A stretch of DNA of 64,000 bases. It comes from LMUY01 sp965199165. Its GTDB lineage: Bacteria; Pseudomonadota; Alphaproteobacteria; Acetobacterales; Acetobacteraceae. Under the pieces are notes generated by a model. It saw only the letters and a program-made list of their open reading frames with translations, had not been told where the DNA came from and did not search any database. Every line of letters begins with the position of its first letter. Position 1 is the stretch's first letter. Positions 17,441 to 26,477 of this stretch are shown here, in pieces. A program made the position numbers and the translations under genes. The stretch covers positions 1,426,001 to 1,490,000 of the forward strand of contig OZ240681.1 in the NCBI GenBank assembly GCA_965199165.1. The letters run 5' to 3'.

Positions 17441-19249
17441 ATGGAGCCCACCCTGCACATGGTCACCATGCGGGACGGGGTGCGCCTCGCGACCGACATC
17501 TACCTGCCGCCGGGCGAGGGACCGTTCCCGGTCATCATGGAGCGCACGCCCTATGGCCGCAACGAACCCAGCCGCAGCGAGCTGACCGCGGCGCAGCCCG
17601 TGCCGGTGCGGCGCGGCGCGGTCGCCAACCGGTTGGTGGAGCAGGGCTGGGCCGTGGCCTACCAGGATTGCCGCGGCCGCTACGGCTCGGAAGGCCGGTT
17701 CGTGAAGTACCTGTCGGACGGGGAGGACGGGTTCGACACCTGCGCCTGGCTGGTGGCGCAGCCCTGGTGCGACGGCCGCATCGGCACGATGGGCCTCAGC
17801 TACGCCGCACACACCCAGGCGGCACTCGGCTGCCTGGACCCGCCCGGGCTGGTGGCGCAGGCGCTCGACAGCGGCGGCTTCAGCAACAGCTGGACCGGCG
17901 GCATCCGCCAATTCGGCGCGTTCGAGCTGAAGCAGGCGACCTGGGCGTTCAACAACGCGCTGATCTCGCCGGAGGCGCAGGCGGACCCGGTGTTGCACGC
18001 CGCCTTGTCGGCCGAGAACCTGCGCGACTGGTTCACCCGCATGCCGTGGAAGCCCGGCCACTCGCCGCTGCGCCACCATCCGGACTACGAGGCCTACCTG
18101 TTCGAACAATGGACCCACGGGCCGTTCGACGCCTTTTGGCAACAGCTCGGCATCTGGACCGAGGGCTGGCACGGCCGCTACAGCCACGCGGCCTGCGTGC
18201 ACATGTCGTCCTGGTACGACCCCTATTCGCTGACCGCGATCCGGAACTATGCCGGGCTGAAGCAGGCCGGGCGCGGCCCGCAGCGCCTGATCCTCGGGCC
18301 GTGGACGCATGGCGCGCGCAGCGTCACCCATTTCGGCGACGTGGAGTTCGGCCCGGCGGCGACGATCGATTCCTGGGCGGGCGACTGGCTGTCCTACCGC
18401 ATCCGTTTTTTCGATCAGCATCTGCAGGGCACGGCGAGCGAGGAGCCGCCGGTGCGGCTGTTCCTGATGGGCGGCGGCAGCGGCCGCCGCACGGCGGAGG
18501 GCCGGCTGGACCATGGCGGGCGCTGGATCACCGCCCAGGATTGGCCGCTGCCGCAGGCGCACCCCACATCCTATTACCTGCATGGCGACGGCACGTTGCT
18601 GCCGCAGCAGCCCGCCGCCGGCGCTGCCGGGCTGCAGTTCGACTACGATCCGCACAACCCGGTACCGACGATCGGCGGCAACCTGACCAGCCTGGAGCCG
18701 GTCGCGGTCGGCGGCAGCTTCGATCAGGTCGAGGCACCTGCCTTCTTCGGCTGCAAGCCGCCCTATCTGCCGCTCGCCTCCCGTGCCGACGTGCTGGTGT
18801 TCCAGACCGCGCCGCTGACGGAGGCGATGGCCGTGGTGGGGCCAGTCGAGGCGGAGCTGTTCGTCTCGACCGATGCGCCCGACACCGACTTCACCGCCAA
18901 GCTGATCGACGTCTATCCGCCCAGCGCCGACTACCCGGGCGGCTACGCCATGATCCTGACCGACGGCATCCTGCGCCTGCGCTACGCGGAGGACCCCGCC
19001 CACCCGCGCCTGCGTCAGCCGGGCGAGGTGGTGCGCGCGGTGGTCACGCTGTTCCCGACCGCCAACCTGTTCGCGGCCAGGCATCGTGTGCGGCTGGACG
19101 TCTCGTCGAGCAACTTCCCGAAATTCGACGCCAACCCGAACACGGGGGAGGCGGAAGGGCGCGCCTTGCGGACCCGCATCGCCACCAACACGATCCACGT
19201 CGATGCCGGGCGGCCCAGCCGGGTGTCGCTGCCGATCCTGGCGCAGTGA
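17441..19249 (+). CDS. CocE/NonD family hydrolase (X-Pro dipeptidyl-peptidase fold)
   Basis: This is a 602-residue alpha/beta hydrolase of peptidase family S15 (CocE, glutaryl-7-ACA acylase, X-Pro dipeptidyl-peptidase). It begins TMRDGVRLATDIYLP, followed by VIMERTPYGR. The nucleophile serine is likely the one in TMGLSYAAHTQ, and the C-terminal jelly-roll domain contains LRYAEDPAHPRLRQPGEV and VRLDVSSSNFPKFDAN. No signal peptide is seen. The start lies 3 bp after the ATPase stop, so it is the last gene of the transporter operon. It probably hydrolyses the imported compound (peptide, amide or ester). Confidence 0.88.
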   Translation: MEPTLHMVTMRDGVRLATDIYLPPGEGPFPVIMERTPYGRNEPSRSELTAAQPVPVRRGAVANRLVEQGWAVAYQDCRGRYGSEGRFVKYLSDGEDGFDTCAWLVAQPWCDGRIGTMGLSYAAHTQAALGCLDPPGLVAQALDSGGFSNSWTGGIRQFGAFELKQATWAFNNALISPEAQADPVLHAALSAENLRDWFTRMPWKPGHSPLRHHPDYEAYLFEQWTHGPFDAFWQQLGIWTEGWHGRYSHAACVHMSSWYDPYSLTAIRNYAGLKQAGRGPQRLILGPWTHGARSVTHFGDVEFGPAATIDSWAGDWLSYRIRFFDQHLQGTASEEPPVRLFLMGGGSGRRTAEGRLDHGGRWITAQDWPLPQAHPTSYYLHGDGTLLPQQPAAGAAGLQFDYDPHNPVPTIGGNLTSLEPVAVGGSFDQVEAPAFFGCKPPYLPLASRADVLVFQTAPLTEAMAVVGPVEAELFVSTDAPDTDFTAKLIDVYPPSADYPGGYAMILTDGILRLRYAEDPAHPRLRQPGEVVRAVVTLFPTANLFAARHRVRLDVSSSNFPKFDANPNTGEAEGRALRTRIATNTIHVDAGRPSRVSLPILAQ

Positions 19250-19304
19250 GTGTCGCCTCGGCCACTCGCCCGGAGAGCGTGACCGTATCGGGTTGCCCTC
19301 AAAG

Positions 19305-19380
19305 GCCCTCTCCCTTTGGGAGAGGTCATCGCGGGGATACGGCCATACGCGATAGCCCTCTCCCGGAGGACAGGGAGAAG
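19305..19380. repeat. Intergenic repeat family A
   Basis: CCCTCTCCCTTTGGGAGAGG forms a near-perfect hairpin at about 19306-19325, and a second arm set with CCCTCTCCCGGAGGACAGGGAGA follows near 19357. It sits between two convergent transcription units, the transporter operon and the acetyltransferase pair. A terminator role would fit the position. Confidence 0.6.
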
Positions 19381-19405
19381 CATGCGTCCACCACAAACGA
19401 TCGCG

Positions 19406-19831
19406 CTACTCGTCGAGCCGCTTGAGCAGGTAGAGGCGGTCGTGGCCCGGCGGGTAGTCGGTGATCCGGCCGAACTCCTCGAAGCCGAGCTTGGCGTAGA
19501 AGCCGGGCGCCTGGAAGGTGAAGGTGTCCAGCCAGATGCCGATGCAGCCGCGCCGCCGGGCCTCCGCCTCGGCCAGTGCCATCACCTGCCGTCCCAGTCC
19601 GCGGCCCCGCGCCGGCCCAAGCGCCAGCAGCTCCACGAACAGGTAGCGATACAGCACATAGCCATACAGGCCGCCCACCACCCCGTCATCCGCCCCCCGC
19701 ACCGTCACGGCCAGCGGCGCATACCCGGACTCCCCCGCGTGTTCCTGGTTGTGAACGACCAGCAGCGCCAGGACTGCCTCCCGAACCGCGGCCGGCGGGT
19801 CGAGCTCCAGGGCGAGTGTCCACTCCGTCAT
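19406..19831 (-). CDS. GNAT family N-acetyltransferase (tandem copy 2)
   Basis: This is a 141-residue acetyl-CoA-dependent acetyltransferase. The acetyl-CoA motif A appears as LLALGPARGRGLGRQVMALAE, with the preceding strand YLFVELLAL, and the C-terminal motif B as FTFQAPGFYAKLGFEEFGRI. Its ATG overlaps the stop of the upstream acetyltransferase gene, which it clearly resembles (QAPGFY-KLG-EFGR shared). The pair therefore looks like a tandem duplication. The substrate is unknown. Confidence 0.88.
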   Translation of the reverse strand: MTEWTLALELDPPAAVREAVLALLVVHNQEHAGESGYAPLAVTVRGADDGVVGGLYGYVLYRYLFVELLALGPARGRGLGRQVMALAEAEARRRGCIGIWLDTFTFQAPGFYAKLGFEEFGRITDYPPGHDRLYLLKRLDE

Positions 19832-20253
19832 GGCAGCTCCTTGCGGAACCAGATGCGGGTCAAGCGCGGGTCGTCATGCGGCAAGCGGCCGAACTCCCTG
19901 TAGCCCAGCTTCTCGTAGAAGCCCGGTGCCTGGAACTGGATGGTGTAGAGCATCGCATTGCGGCAGCCGCGACGCACCGCCTCCTCCTCCGCCATCGCCA
20001 TGAGGCGGCGGCCCAGCCCCATCCCATGCTCCCCAAGCGGCAGCGCCAGCAGGTCGACCGACAGCCACCCCCGGCCAGTCCGCCCCATGAGGCCGCCGAG
20101 CAAGGTCCCGTCGCGTTCCAGCCGGATGTTGAGCAGGCGGAAGTCGGACGGCAGTCCCTTCGCCGCCGAATGGGCGTGGAAGTTGTCGTAGATCGCTTGC
20201 CGCAGCGACGGCTCCTCGCCATCCGAGAGCGTGAAAAGCGGGTCCGGCGCCAT
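19828..20253 (-). CDS. GNAT family N-acetyltransferase (tandem copy 1)
   Basis: This is a 141-residue acetyltransferase with the same layout as the next gene. Motif A is LLALPLGEHGMGLGRRLMAM, preceded by WLSVDLLAL, and motif B is IQFQAPGFYEKLGYREFGRL. It begins 16 bp after the PP2C phosphatase gene on the same strand, so phosphatase and both acetyltransferases form a likely operon. Neither substrate nor role can be read from the sequence. Confidence 0.88.
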   Translation of the reverse strand: MAPDPLFTLSDGEEPSLRQAIYDNFHAHSAAKGLPSDFRLLNIRLERDGTLLGGLMGRTGRGWLSVDLLALPLGEHGMGLGRRLMAMAEEEAVRRGCRNAMLYTIQFQAPGFYEKLGYREFGRLPHDDPRLTRIWFRKELP

Positions 20254-20269
20254 GGCGATTCCTTGTTCG

Positions 20270-21028
20270 CTACAGCGACACGACTTCGATGGTCACGGCG
20301 GTGACGTTGTCGTCCACCTCGGCCGCCAGCGCGGCCAGGATCAGCCGCTCGGCCAGCGCGTCCTCGTCTGCCGTCAGCAGCTGCGCCATGTCGGCGCTGG
20401 ACAGCGTCTTGCTCAGGCCGTCGCTGCACAGCATCAGCCGGTCACCGGGCAGCAGCCTACCGGTGCACCGTTCCAGTTCGAACACGTCCAGGTCGGCGCC
20501 GAGGGCACGGGTGATGACGTTGGCATGCGGGTGGGTGGCGGCTGCTTCGGCGGAGATGGTGCCGGTATCGATCAGGCTCTGCACCAGGCTGTGGTCCCGC
20601 GTGATCTGGGACAACACGCCGTCGCGCAGCAGGTAGGCGCGCGAATCGCCGGCCCAGAGGCAGGCATAGTGGTCGTCCCGCGCCATGACCACCACCACGG
20701 TCGTCGCGACGACGCTGCCCGCACCCCGCGCCTCGCCTTCCGCCCGCAGCTGCGTATGGGTTTGGTTGAGGCGCGTGCGCACCTCGATCAGGATTTCCCC
20801 CGCCGTCAGCCCCGGACGCACGCCGTGCAGCGCCTCCACCACCTGGGCCGACGCGACTTCGCCGGCGTGGTGCCCGCCTGCCCCGTCGGCCACTGCCCAT
20901 AGCCCGAGGTCCGGCCGGTTGACGTAGCCGTCCTCGTTGTGCGTGCGCACGACGCCGCAATGCGTCGCTGCCCAAGAGCGGTACGGCCCGGCGCTGGCGA
21001 CCGAGCGGGTGATCCCCGTCTCACTCAT
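20270..21028 (-). CDS. PP2C-type serine/threonine protein phosphatase
   Basis: This is a 252-residue soluble metal-dependent phosphatase of the bacterial PP2C/PppA group. The metal-binding motifs are in order: RTHNEDGYV, LWAVADGAGGHHAGE, ACLWAGDSRAYLLRDG, LMLCSDGLSKTL and DDNVTAVTIEV. It contains only the catalytic domain. Relatives of this length often counter Hanks-type kinases, including in T6SS control, but no kinase or FHA gene is in view. Confidence 0.92.
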   Translation of the reverse strand: MSETGITRSVASAGPYRSWAATHCGVVRTHNEDGYVNRPDLGLWAVADGAGGHHAGEVASAQVVEALHGVRPGLTAGEILIEVRTRLNQTHTQLRAEGEARGAGSVVATTVVVVMARDDHYACLWAGDSRAYLLRDGVLSQITRDHSLVQSLIDTGTISAEAAATHPHANVITRALGADLDVFELERCTGRLLPGDRLMLCSDGLSKTLSSADMAQLLTADEDALAERLILAALAAEVDDNVTAVTIEVVSL

Positions 21029-21342
21029 CAGGCGCTATCGGGCGGGACGGAGTTGTGGCCAAACATGGTCCTCGCTGTCACGTCTGTCCCTTCCGCGGAT
21101 ACACCGATCCTGGCGATGTCCAAGCCGCCGCTGGTCATCCCGCCGATCAAAGCACAGGCGGCATCGGCATGCCATTGGCTTTCAACTGATTGACGGGCCT
21201 TGTTTTTCAACGCCTGCGCGGCGGCGGCTTCCCGTGTCGCCCGCCGTTTGTGTTGACCGCGGGAAAGCCATGCTGCTATGCACAAAAGAGAGCAAGAGCC
21301 GACGGGGTCCAGCCGGGTCGGGCTGCTGCAGGTGCTTCGCAT
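21028..21342 (-). CDS. Doubtful small ORF preceding the phosphatase
   Basis: This is a possible 104-residue protein with no recognisable family. Its stop overlaps the phosphatase start as ATGA, the arrangement seen at many real junctions here. Codon use is not clearly that of the neighbours, with mixed third positions, and the middle is rich in Ala, Arg and Lys (RATREAAAAQALKNKARQS). The overlap is the only argument for it. Confidence 0.25.
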   Translation of the reverse strand: MRSTCSSPTRLDPVGSCSLLCIAAWLSRGQHKRRATREAAAAQALKNKARQSVESQWHADAACALIGGMTSGGLDIARIGVSAEGTDVTARTMFGHNSVPPDSA

Positions 21343-21644
21343 AGCGGTCGATCGGCGTCGTTCACCTATGTTCCTGGACAGTCTGATGACTAATGCGACG
21401 CGTCTTAAATTTTAGGTTCATTTCGATCGTGGTTGTGTTAACGATGTGCGGCGACGAGTAGCACCGGCAAATCCAGGTTGAGTAGCAAGGCAAAAAGAGC
21501 CACGACGGATCAGCGGCTGCCATGTCCGCCGCCGCCGCGGTCATGGATGATGCGAGGAGTGCCGAGGGTGACGACTATGACTGACCCCCACGCTTGCCAG
21601 TTCGTCCGCCACGTCGGCCCCGCCTGTCGCGGGGCACGGTAGCC
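21343..21644. promoter_or_regulatory. AT-richer region before the exopolysaccharide genes
   Basis: I see no gene here. The base composition falls around 21365-21450, with TTAAATTTTAGG near 21405 and GTTAAC near 21437, which stands out against the surrounding G+C-rich sequence. It lies directly upstream of the sugar transferase gene and is the natural place for its promoter. No specific operator was recognised. Confidence 0.35.
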
Positions 21645-22304
21645 ATGTCGGACCTCGTTGCCGCCATGCCGGACGACCAGAGCGCGCCGATCACGGCGGG
21701 GCGGGTGGTGAAGTCGACGTTCGACCTGGTGGCAGCGCTGATCCTCCTCGTCGCGGTGTCTCCGGTCCTCCTCGTCATCGCCGTGCTGGTCTCCCTGGAT
21801 GGCGGCCCCTTCATCTTCGGCCATCGTCGCGTGGGCCGCTACGGGCGCGAGTTCAGCTGCCTTAAGTTCCGCACCATGCAGATCGACAGCGACCGTGTGC
21901 TGGCCCGAACCTTGGCAGAGGATCCGGAGGCGGCCGCCGAATGGGCCGCGAACCACAAGCTGCGCAACGATCCGCGCATCACCCGCATCGGGCGCTTCCT
22001 CCGCGTCACCAGCCTGGACGAGCTGCCGCAGCTGCTGAACGTCCTGCGCGGGGACATGAGCCTGGTCGGGCCGCGGCCGATCGTGCGCGCCGAAGTGGCG
22101 CGCTATGGCTGCGACATCGGCTTCTACGTGCGGGTCAAGCCCGGCTTGACCGGGCTGTGGCAGGTCAACGGGCGGAGCGACACGTCCTACCGGCAGCGGA
22201 TCGACTACGATGTCGACTACGTGAAGCATTGGTCGTTCTGGCGGGACTTCCTGATCCTGCTGAAGACCGTGCAGGTCATCCTGATGCGCAAGGGGTCGGT
22301 CTAG
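21645..22304 (+). CDS. Undecaprenyl-phosphate sugar transferase (initiating glycosyltransferase)
   Basis: This is a 219-residue monotopic membrane enzyme of the bacterial sugar transferase family (ExoY type, lacking the extra N-terminal helices of WbaP). It would start a polysaccharide repeat unit by moving a sugar phosphate to undecaprenyl phosphate. One hydrophobic segment (LVAALILLVAVSPVLLVIAV) lies at about residues 28-48. It is followed by LKFRTM, LDELPQLLNVLRGDMSLVGPRP and KPGLTGLWQVNGRS. The ATG at 21645 is preferred, though an upstream GTG adds 17 poorly conserved residues. It heads a locus with two glycosyltransferases and a flippase. Confidence 0.92.
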   Translation: MSDLVAAMPDDQSAPITAGRVVKSTFDLVAALILLVAVSPVLLVIAVLVSLDGGPFIFGHRRVGRYGREFSCLKFRTMQIDSDRVLARTLAEDPEAAAEWAANHKLRNDPRITRIGRFLRVTSLDELPQLLNVLRGDMSLVGPRPIVRAEVARYGCDIGFYVRVKPGLTGLWQVNGRSDTSYRQRIDYDVDYVKHWSFWRDFLILLKTVQVILMRKGSV

Positions 22305-22332
22305 CCTCCACCCAAGTGCCGGGTCCGTCACG

Positions 22333-23457
22333 GTGAAGGTCGCCATCGTACACGAATGGCTGGATGTGCTCGCCGGCTCCGAACGGGTGGTGGCGGAGCT
22401 GCTGGCTTGCTTTCCGGACGCCGACCTGTTCACGCTGGTGGACTTCCTGCCGGCCGGCTCGCGCGGCTTCCTGCAGGGGCGGACGGTTCGGACGTCCTTC
22501 CTGCAGCGCCTGCCCTTCGCCCGGCGGCACTTCCGCCTCTACCTGCCGCTGATGCCGCTTGCGGTCGAGCAGTTCGACCTCGCCGGCTACGACCTCGTCC
22601 TCTCCAGCAGCCACGCGGTGGCCAAGGGCGTGATCACCGGGCCGGACCAGGTCCATGTCAGCTATGTCCACTCGCCGATGCGCTATGCCTGGGACATGCA
22701 GGCGCAATACCTGCGCCAGACCGGCATGGACCGCGGGCTGAAGACGCTCTACGTGCGCTGGGTGCTGCACAAGCTGCGGCAGTGGGACGTGCGCACCGCC
22801 AACGGCGTGGACCTGTTCATCGCCAACTCCCGCTACGTGGCGCGTCGCATCCGCAAGGCCTACCGCCGCGAGGCGACAATCATCCCGCCGCCGGTGGACG
22901 TGGCCCGGTTCACCCCGGGCGCCCAGCGTGGTGACGCCTACCTGGTCGCCTCCCGCCTGGCCCCGTACAAGCGCGTCGACCTGGTGGTGCAGGCCTTCGC
23001 CAGGACACCCGGCCGGGCGCTGGTCGTCGTGGGCGACGGCTCGGAAAAGGCCCGGGTGCTGGACGCTGCCAAGGGCGCCGCCAACATCAGCGTCCGCGGC
23101 GCGGTGCCGCAGGAGCAGCTGGTGCAGCTGATGCAGGAGGCACGCGCCTTCGTCTTTGCGGCCGAGGAGGATTTCGGCATCACCCTGGTGGAAGCCCAGG
23201 CCTGCGGCACGCCGGTGATCGCCTTCGGCCGCGGCGGCGCGCTGGACATCATCGACGCCGACGCGGCCGAGCCGACCGGCACCCTGTTTGCCGAGCAGAC
23301 CCCGGAAGCGATCATCGCCGCCGTCGACGCCTTCGAGGCGGGCCCGGCCATCTCGGCCGAAAGCTGTCGCCGCAATGCCGAACGGTTCAGCCGGACGATG
23401 TTCCACGCCCGCATCATGGCCGCCATCGAGGGCGCCATGGCCCAGCGTGCCGCCTAG
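22333..23457 (+). CDS. GT4-family glycosyltransferase
   Basis: This is a 374-residue GT-B glycosyltransferase starting with GTG (MKVAIVHEWLDVLAGSERVV). The N-terminal acceptor domain includes SYVHSPMRYAWDMQ. The donor domain contains ASRLAPYKRVDLVVQAF, VVGDGSEKARV and the EX7E motif EDFGITLVEAQACGTPVIAFG (catalytic region near residue 275). It lies 28 bp after the sugar transferase and probably extends the lipid-linked sugar on the cytoplasmic face. The sugar donor is unknown. Confidence 0.9.
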   Translation: MKVAIVHEWLDVLAGSERVVAELLACFPDADLFTLVDFLPAGSRGFLQGRTVRTSFLQRLPFARRHFRLYLPLMPLAVEQFDLAGYDLVLSSSHAVAKGVITGPDQVHVSYVHSPMRYAWDMQAQYLRQTGMDRGLKTLYVRWVLHKLRQWDVRTANGVDLFIANSRYVARRIRKAYRREATIIPPPVDVARFTPGAQRGDAYLVASRLAPYKRVDLVVQAFARTPGRALVVVGDGSEKARVLDAAKGAANISVRGAVPQEQLVQLMQEARAFVFAAEEDFGITLVEAQACGTPVIAFGRGGALDIIDADAAEPTGTLFAEQTPEAIIAAVDAFEAGPAISAESCRRNAERFSRTMFHARIMAAIEGAMAQRAA

Positions 23458-24535
23458 CCCGGTCTACTGGAACGGGCGGTTCGCCGCCCAGTCGCTGACC
23501 GGCGTCCAGCGTTTCGCGACGGAGATCACCCGCGCGCTCGGCGGTGCCGCGCTCGACGCCACCGTCCTGACGCCGCAGACCGCGGCTGCGGTCGAGCTCC
23601 CCGGCTTCCGCGTCCGCGCGGTGGGCCGCCGGCAGGGCCATGCCTGGGAGCAGTGGGACCTGCCCCGCGCTGCCCGGGATGGCCTGCTGGTGAACCTCGG
23701 CAACACCGGGCCGCTGCGGCAGGCCCGGCAGATCGTCGTCATCCACGATGCGGGGGTGTTCTCGACGCCGGAATCCTACAGCCGCGCCTTCCGCCTCTGG
23801 TATCGCGTCCTGCACCGGCGGCTGGCCAGACGGGCGAAGCTGGTGACGGTGTCCGCCTTCGCGCGGGCCGAACTGGTGCGGCACCTGCACGTCGATCCGG
23901 CGGCGGTGTCGGTCCTGCCGGAGGGGGCGGAGCACATCCTGCGCGCCCCGGCCGACGGGAGCGTGCTGGCCGCGCACGGTCTGGCTGCCGGCCGCTACGT
24001 CCTCGCGGTCGGCAGCCTGGCGCCGCACAAGAACCTCGCGGCCCTGTCGCAGACCGCCGCCGGGCTTGCCGCACGGGGCATGCAGCTGGTCATCACCGGC
24101 GGGCTGGAGCCCAAGGTCTTCGCGCCCGGCCAGCCGCACCTGCCGCAGCCGGCCACCTATCTCGGCCGGGTGGACGACGCGCAGCTGCGGGCGCTGTACG
24201 AGTCGGCCGCGTGCTTCGTGTTCCCCTCGCGCTACGAGGGCTTCGGCCTGCCTGCCATCGAGGCCATGGCTTGCGGCTGCCCGGTTGCCGCCGCCACCGC
24301 CGGGTCGCTGCCGGAGGTCTGCGGCGAGGCGGCTGCGTATTTCGATCCGCATGATCCGCCGGACATCGCCGAGCTCGTCTGCCGCCTGGTCGACACCCCG
24401 GCCCTGGCGACCGAGCTGCGCCGGCTGGGCCGCATCCGGGTGCGGCAGTTTACCTGGGGCGCCGCCGCACGCGGCCTGGCCGAAATCGTCAAACGTATGA
24501 ACGAGGAGGTCAACGGCGCGACTCGCCGTGTGTGA
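23447..24535 (+). CDS. GT4-family glycosyltransferase
   Basis: This is a 362-residue GT-B enzyme that begins at a GTG overlapping the 3' end of the preceding gene by 11 bp. Features are YWNGRFAAQSLTGVQRFATEI at the start, VVIHDAGVFSTPESYSRAFR, VLAVGSLAPHKNLAAL, and the EX7E motif in YEGFGLPAIEAMACGCPVA. The pattern (tGvqRf, hD, APHKN, EGFGLP) is that of mannosyl- or rhamnosyltransferases of exopolysaccharide loci. No in-frame ATG is nearby, which supports the GTG start. Confidence 0.88.
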   Translation: MPPSPVYWNGRFAAQSLTGVQRFATEITRALGGAALDATVLTPQTAAAVELPGFRVRAVGRRQGHAWEQWDLPRAARDGLLVNLGNTGPLRQARQIVVIHDAGVFSTPESYSRAFRLWYRVLHRRLARRAKLVTVSAFARAELVRHLHVDPAAVSVLPEGAEHILRAPADGSVLAAHGLAAGRYVLAVGSLAPHKNLAALSQTAAGLAARGMQLVITGGLEPKVFAPGQPHLPQPATYLGRVDDAQLRALYESAACFVFPSRYEGFGLPAIEAMACGCPVAAATAGSLPEVCGEAAAYFDPHDPPDIAELVCRLVDTPALATELRRLGRIRVRQFTWGAAARGLAEIVKRMNEEVNGATRRV

Positions 24536-24572
24536 CGGACGTGCCCATCTTGCACACATCATCGTTGGGTGG

Positions 24573-25056
24573 GTGGACAGGACGACAGCGGATGGAGGGC
24601 CGGAGGGGAAGCGGGCGCGGGCGAAGGCTCCAGCTCGGGTCGAGCGGTCGACCAGCCCGGCGCCTCTCGCCGCCTCCATCCTTGAAGAGGCAAGGCGTGC
24701 GGGCTTGCTTGAGGGTGAAAAGACCGAGCACGTGAGTTTCCGCGCGCCTCCGGCGCTCGTGGACGCGGCAAAGCGTGAGGCCGGGATTAGCTCGACGAGC
24801 GAGCTTGGTGTCCTCGCGCTGGCGATGCTGGCGCGTCCCGATCCTGTTGCCGCATTCTTCCGTCGCACGGGGGGAACGCTCGGGTCCGACCACGAACTTG
24901 AGTATCGATCTGAGGGCCGCGCTGCGCCGGCGCAAACCGGCGAAGCGAACGTCGCAGCTGGCGCCGCGACCGCGCGAGCTGCTGGTCGACATAGCCGCCC
25001 TGTCAAGTCAGCCGCTACGGAAGGGCGCCGGGGTTGCGGCCAATGGGCTAAGCTAG
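24573..25056 (+). pseudogene. Remnant of a ribbon-helix-helix-like regulatory gene, frameshifted
   Basis: From GTG at 24573, one frame gives SILEEARRAGLLEGEKTEHVSFRAPP, ALVDAAKREAGISSTSELG and LARPDPVAAFFRRTGGTLG. This looks like a small antitoxin or plasmid-type DNA-binding protein in which VSFRAPPALVDAAKREAG resembles an RHH strand-helix segment. After about 24905 this frame never stops for nearly 3 kb, antisense to other genes. The next frame carries LRAALRRRKPAKRTSQLAPRPRELL and stops at 25054-25056, which suggests a frameshift. The family match is by eye. The last bases overlap the flippase gene. Confidence 0.4.
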
Positions 25057-26471
25057 GACATCGCCCGTACCGGTCGCAGCAGCGACGTGGTCCGCGCCAA
25101 CGCTGCCAGACCGAGCCCCCAGAGCAGGATCGCCGCGACGATAGCGGTCGAAATCCGCATGCCAGGGGGGTAGCCGGTCAGCGCCAGGCTGGCCGAGATC
25201 GATGCGACCGCTGCCAGCGCGGCTCCCAGCGCGGGCGGGACCAGGATGGGCAGCAGCAGCGAGAGTGTCAGCCCCGTATCTTGGAGGCAGATGCGGATCG
25301 ACACGGCCGCGCTCAGCAGCCCGATGATGATCTGCGAGATGCCGCCGCCGACCGCGCCGAAGGTCGCGAACACCAGGAAGGCCAGCACCGACAGCCCGGC
25401 CAGCGCGCCGCGGATCCGGAACACCAGGCCGGGGCGGTTGCGCAAGCCGAGCAGCGGCTCGAAGAACTGCTCGAACACCAGGGTGGCCCGGGCGGCGGCG
25501 ATCAGCACGATGACCGGCGCCGCCGCGTCCCACTCGGGGCCGGCCAGGAGGTCGATCAGGCCGTGGCTGAGCGTCGCGATGCCGCACAGGGCCGGCCAGA
25601 CGATCAGCGAGAGGATCTGCAGCAGGCCCAGCCAGACCCGCCGCCGCGCCACGACGTCCTCGCCATGCGCCGCCATCGACACCCAGGCCTGCTTGACCAC
25701 CGGGCCGAAGAACATGTCGCTGACGCCGACGACGATCCGGTTGGCGAAGCGATAGGAGGCGGTCGCGGCCGGGCCGGCGAAGAAGCCGAGCAGCAGGTCC
25801 GGCGCATAGCCGCCGACCAGGCTGACGACCCGGCTGGCGTTGATCCGGTTGGCGAACCCCAGCACCGTGCGCGCCACCGCCCGGTCGTACTGCGGCCGTG
25901 GCAGCCGCCGGGTGATCGCCGTGGTCAGCATCGCGGCGAAGGCGAGCGTGAGGTAGCGGTAGGCCACGTATGTCCACACGCCCAGGCCGGCACGGAAGCA
26001 CAGCACGGCCACGATGCAGGCCATCGTCTCCGACACGATGGTGAGCATGTAGTAGACGCCCAACTGGGCGCGCCGCAGCAGCACCGCCTCCGACCAGCTG
26101 GCGTAGGAGGCCAGCATCATGGACGGCGCCAGGGCCAGCATCAGGCCCAGCACCTCGCCCAGATGGGTCGCCGCGCTCAGCAGCGGCGCCAGCAGCACGA
26201 TCAGTCCGCAGCCCGCGGCGCCGACCATGAGGTTGATCCAGAATGGCGTGTCGATGTCGGTGTCGGTGCCACGCCCCTTCACCACGAAGTCGTAGACGCC
26301 GCCCCACAGCACGGCCTGCGCGATGACCACGAACACGCTGGCGATGGCGTAGATGCCGAACTGGTCCGGCCCCAGCGCCCGCGCCGCCACGATCGACACG
26401 ACCAGCGCCGCGACCTGCGTGGCCGCCCGCGCCACCACTCCCAGCCCAAAGGCGCCGAGTGCGGTCTTCAT
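25053..26471 (-). CDS. Polysaccharide flippase (Wzx/MATE-like)
   Basis: This is a 472-residue polytopic membrane protein with about 12-14 helices, of the polysaccharide synthesis/export family. The N-terminus (GLGVVARAATQVAALVVSIVAARALGPDQFGIYAIA) has the characteristic RxLGPxxFG turn. It would flip the lipid-linked repeat unit made by the sugar transferase and two GT4 enzymes to the periplasm. It lies convergent to them, with its 3' end against the decayed gene. No polymerase or export gene (Wzy, Wza, Wzc) is in the window. Confidence 0.88.
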   Translation of the reverse strand: MKTALGAFGLGVVARAATQVAALVVSIVAARALGPDQFGIYAIASVFVVIAQAVLWGGVYDFVVKGRGTDTDIDTPFWINLMVGAAGCGLIVLLAPLLSAATHLGEVLGLMLALAPSMMLASYASWSEAVLLRRAQLGVYYMLTIVSETMACIVAVLCFRAGLGVWTYVAYRYLTLAFAAMLTTAITRRLPRPQYDRAVARTVLGFANRINASRVVSLVGGYAPDLLLGFFAGPAATASYRFANRIVVGVSDMFFGPVVKQAWVSMAAHGEDVVARRRVWLGLLQILSLIVWPALCGIATLSHGLIDLLAGPEWDAAAPVIVLIAAARATLVFEQFFEPLLGLRNRPGLVFRIRGALAGLSVLAFLVFATFGAVGGGISQIIIGLLSAAVSIRICLQDTGLTLSLLLPILVPPALGAALAAVASISASLALTGYPPGMRISTAIVAAILLWGLGLAALARTTSLLRPVRAMS

Positions 26472-26477
26472 CCGCGT

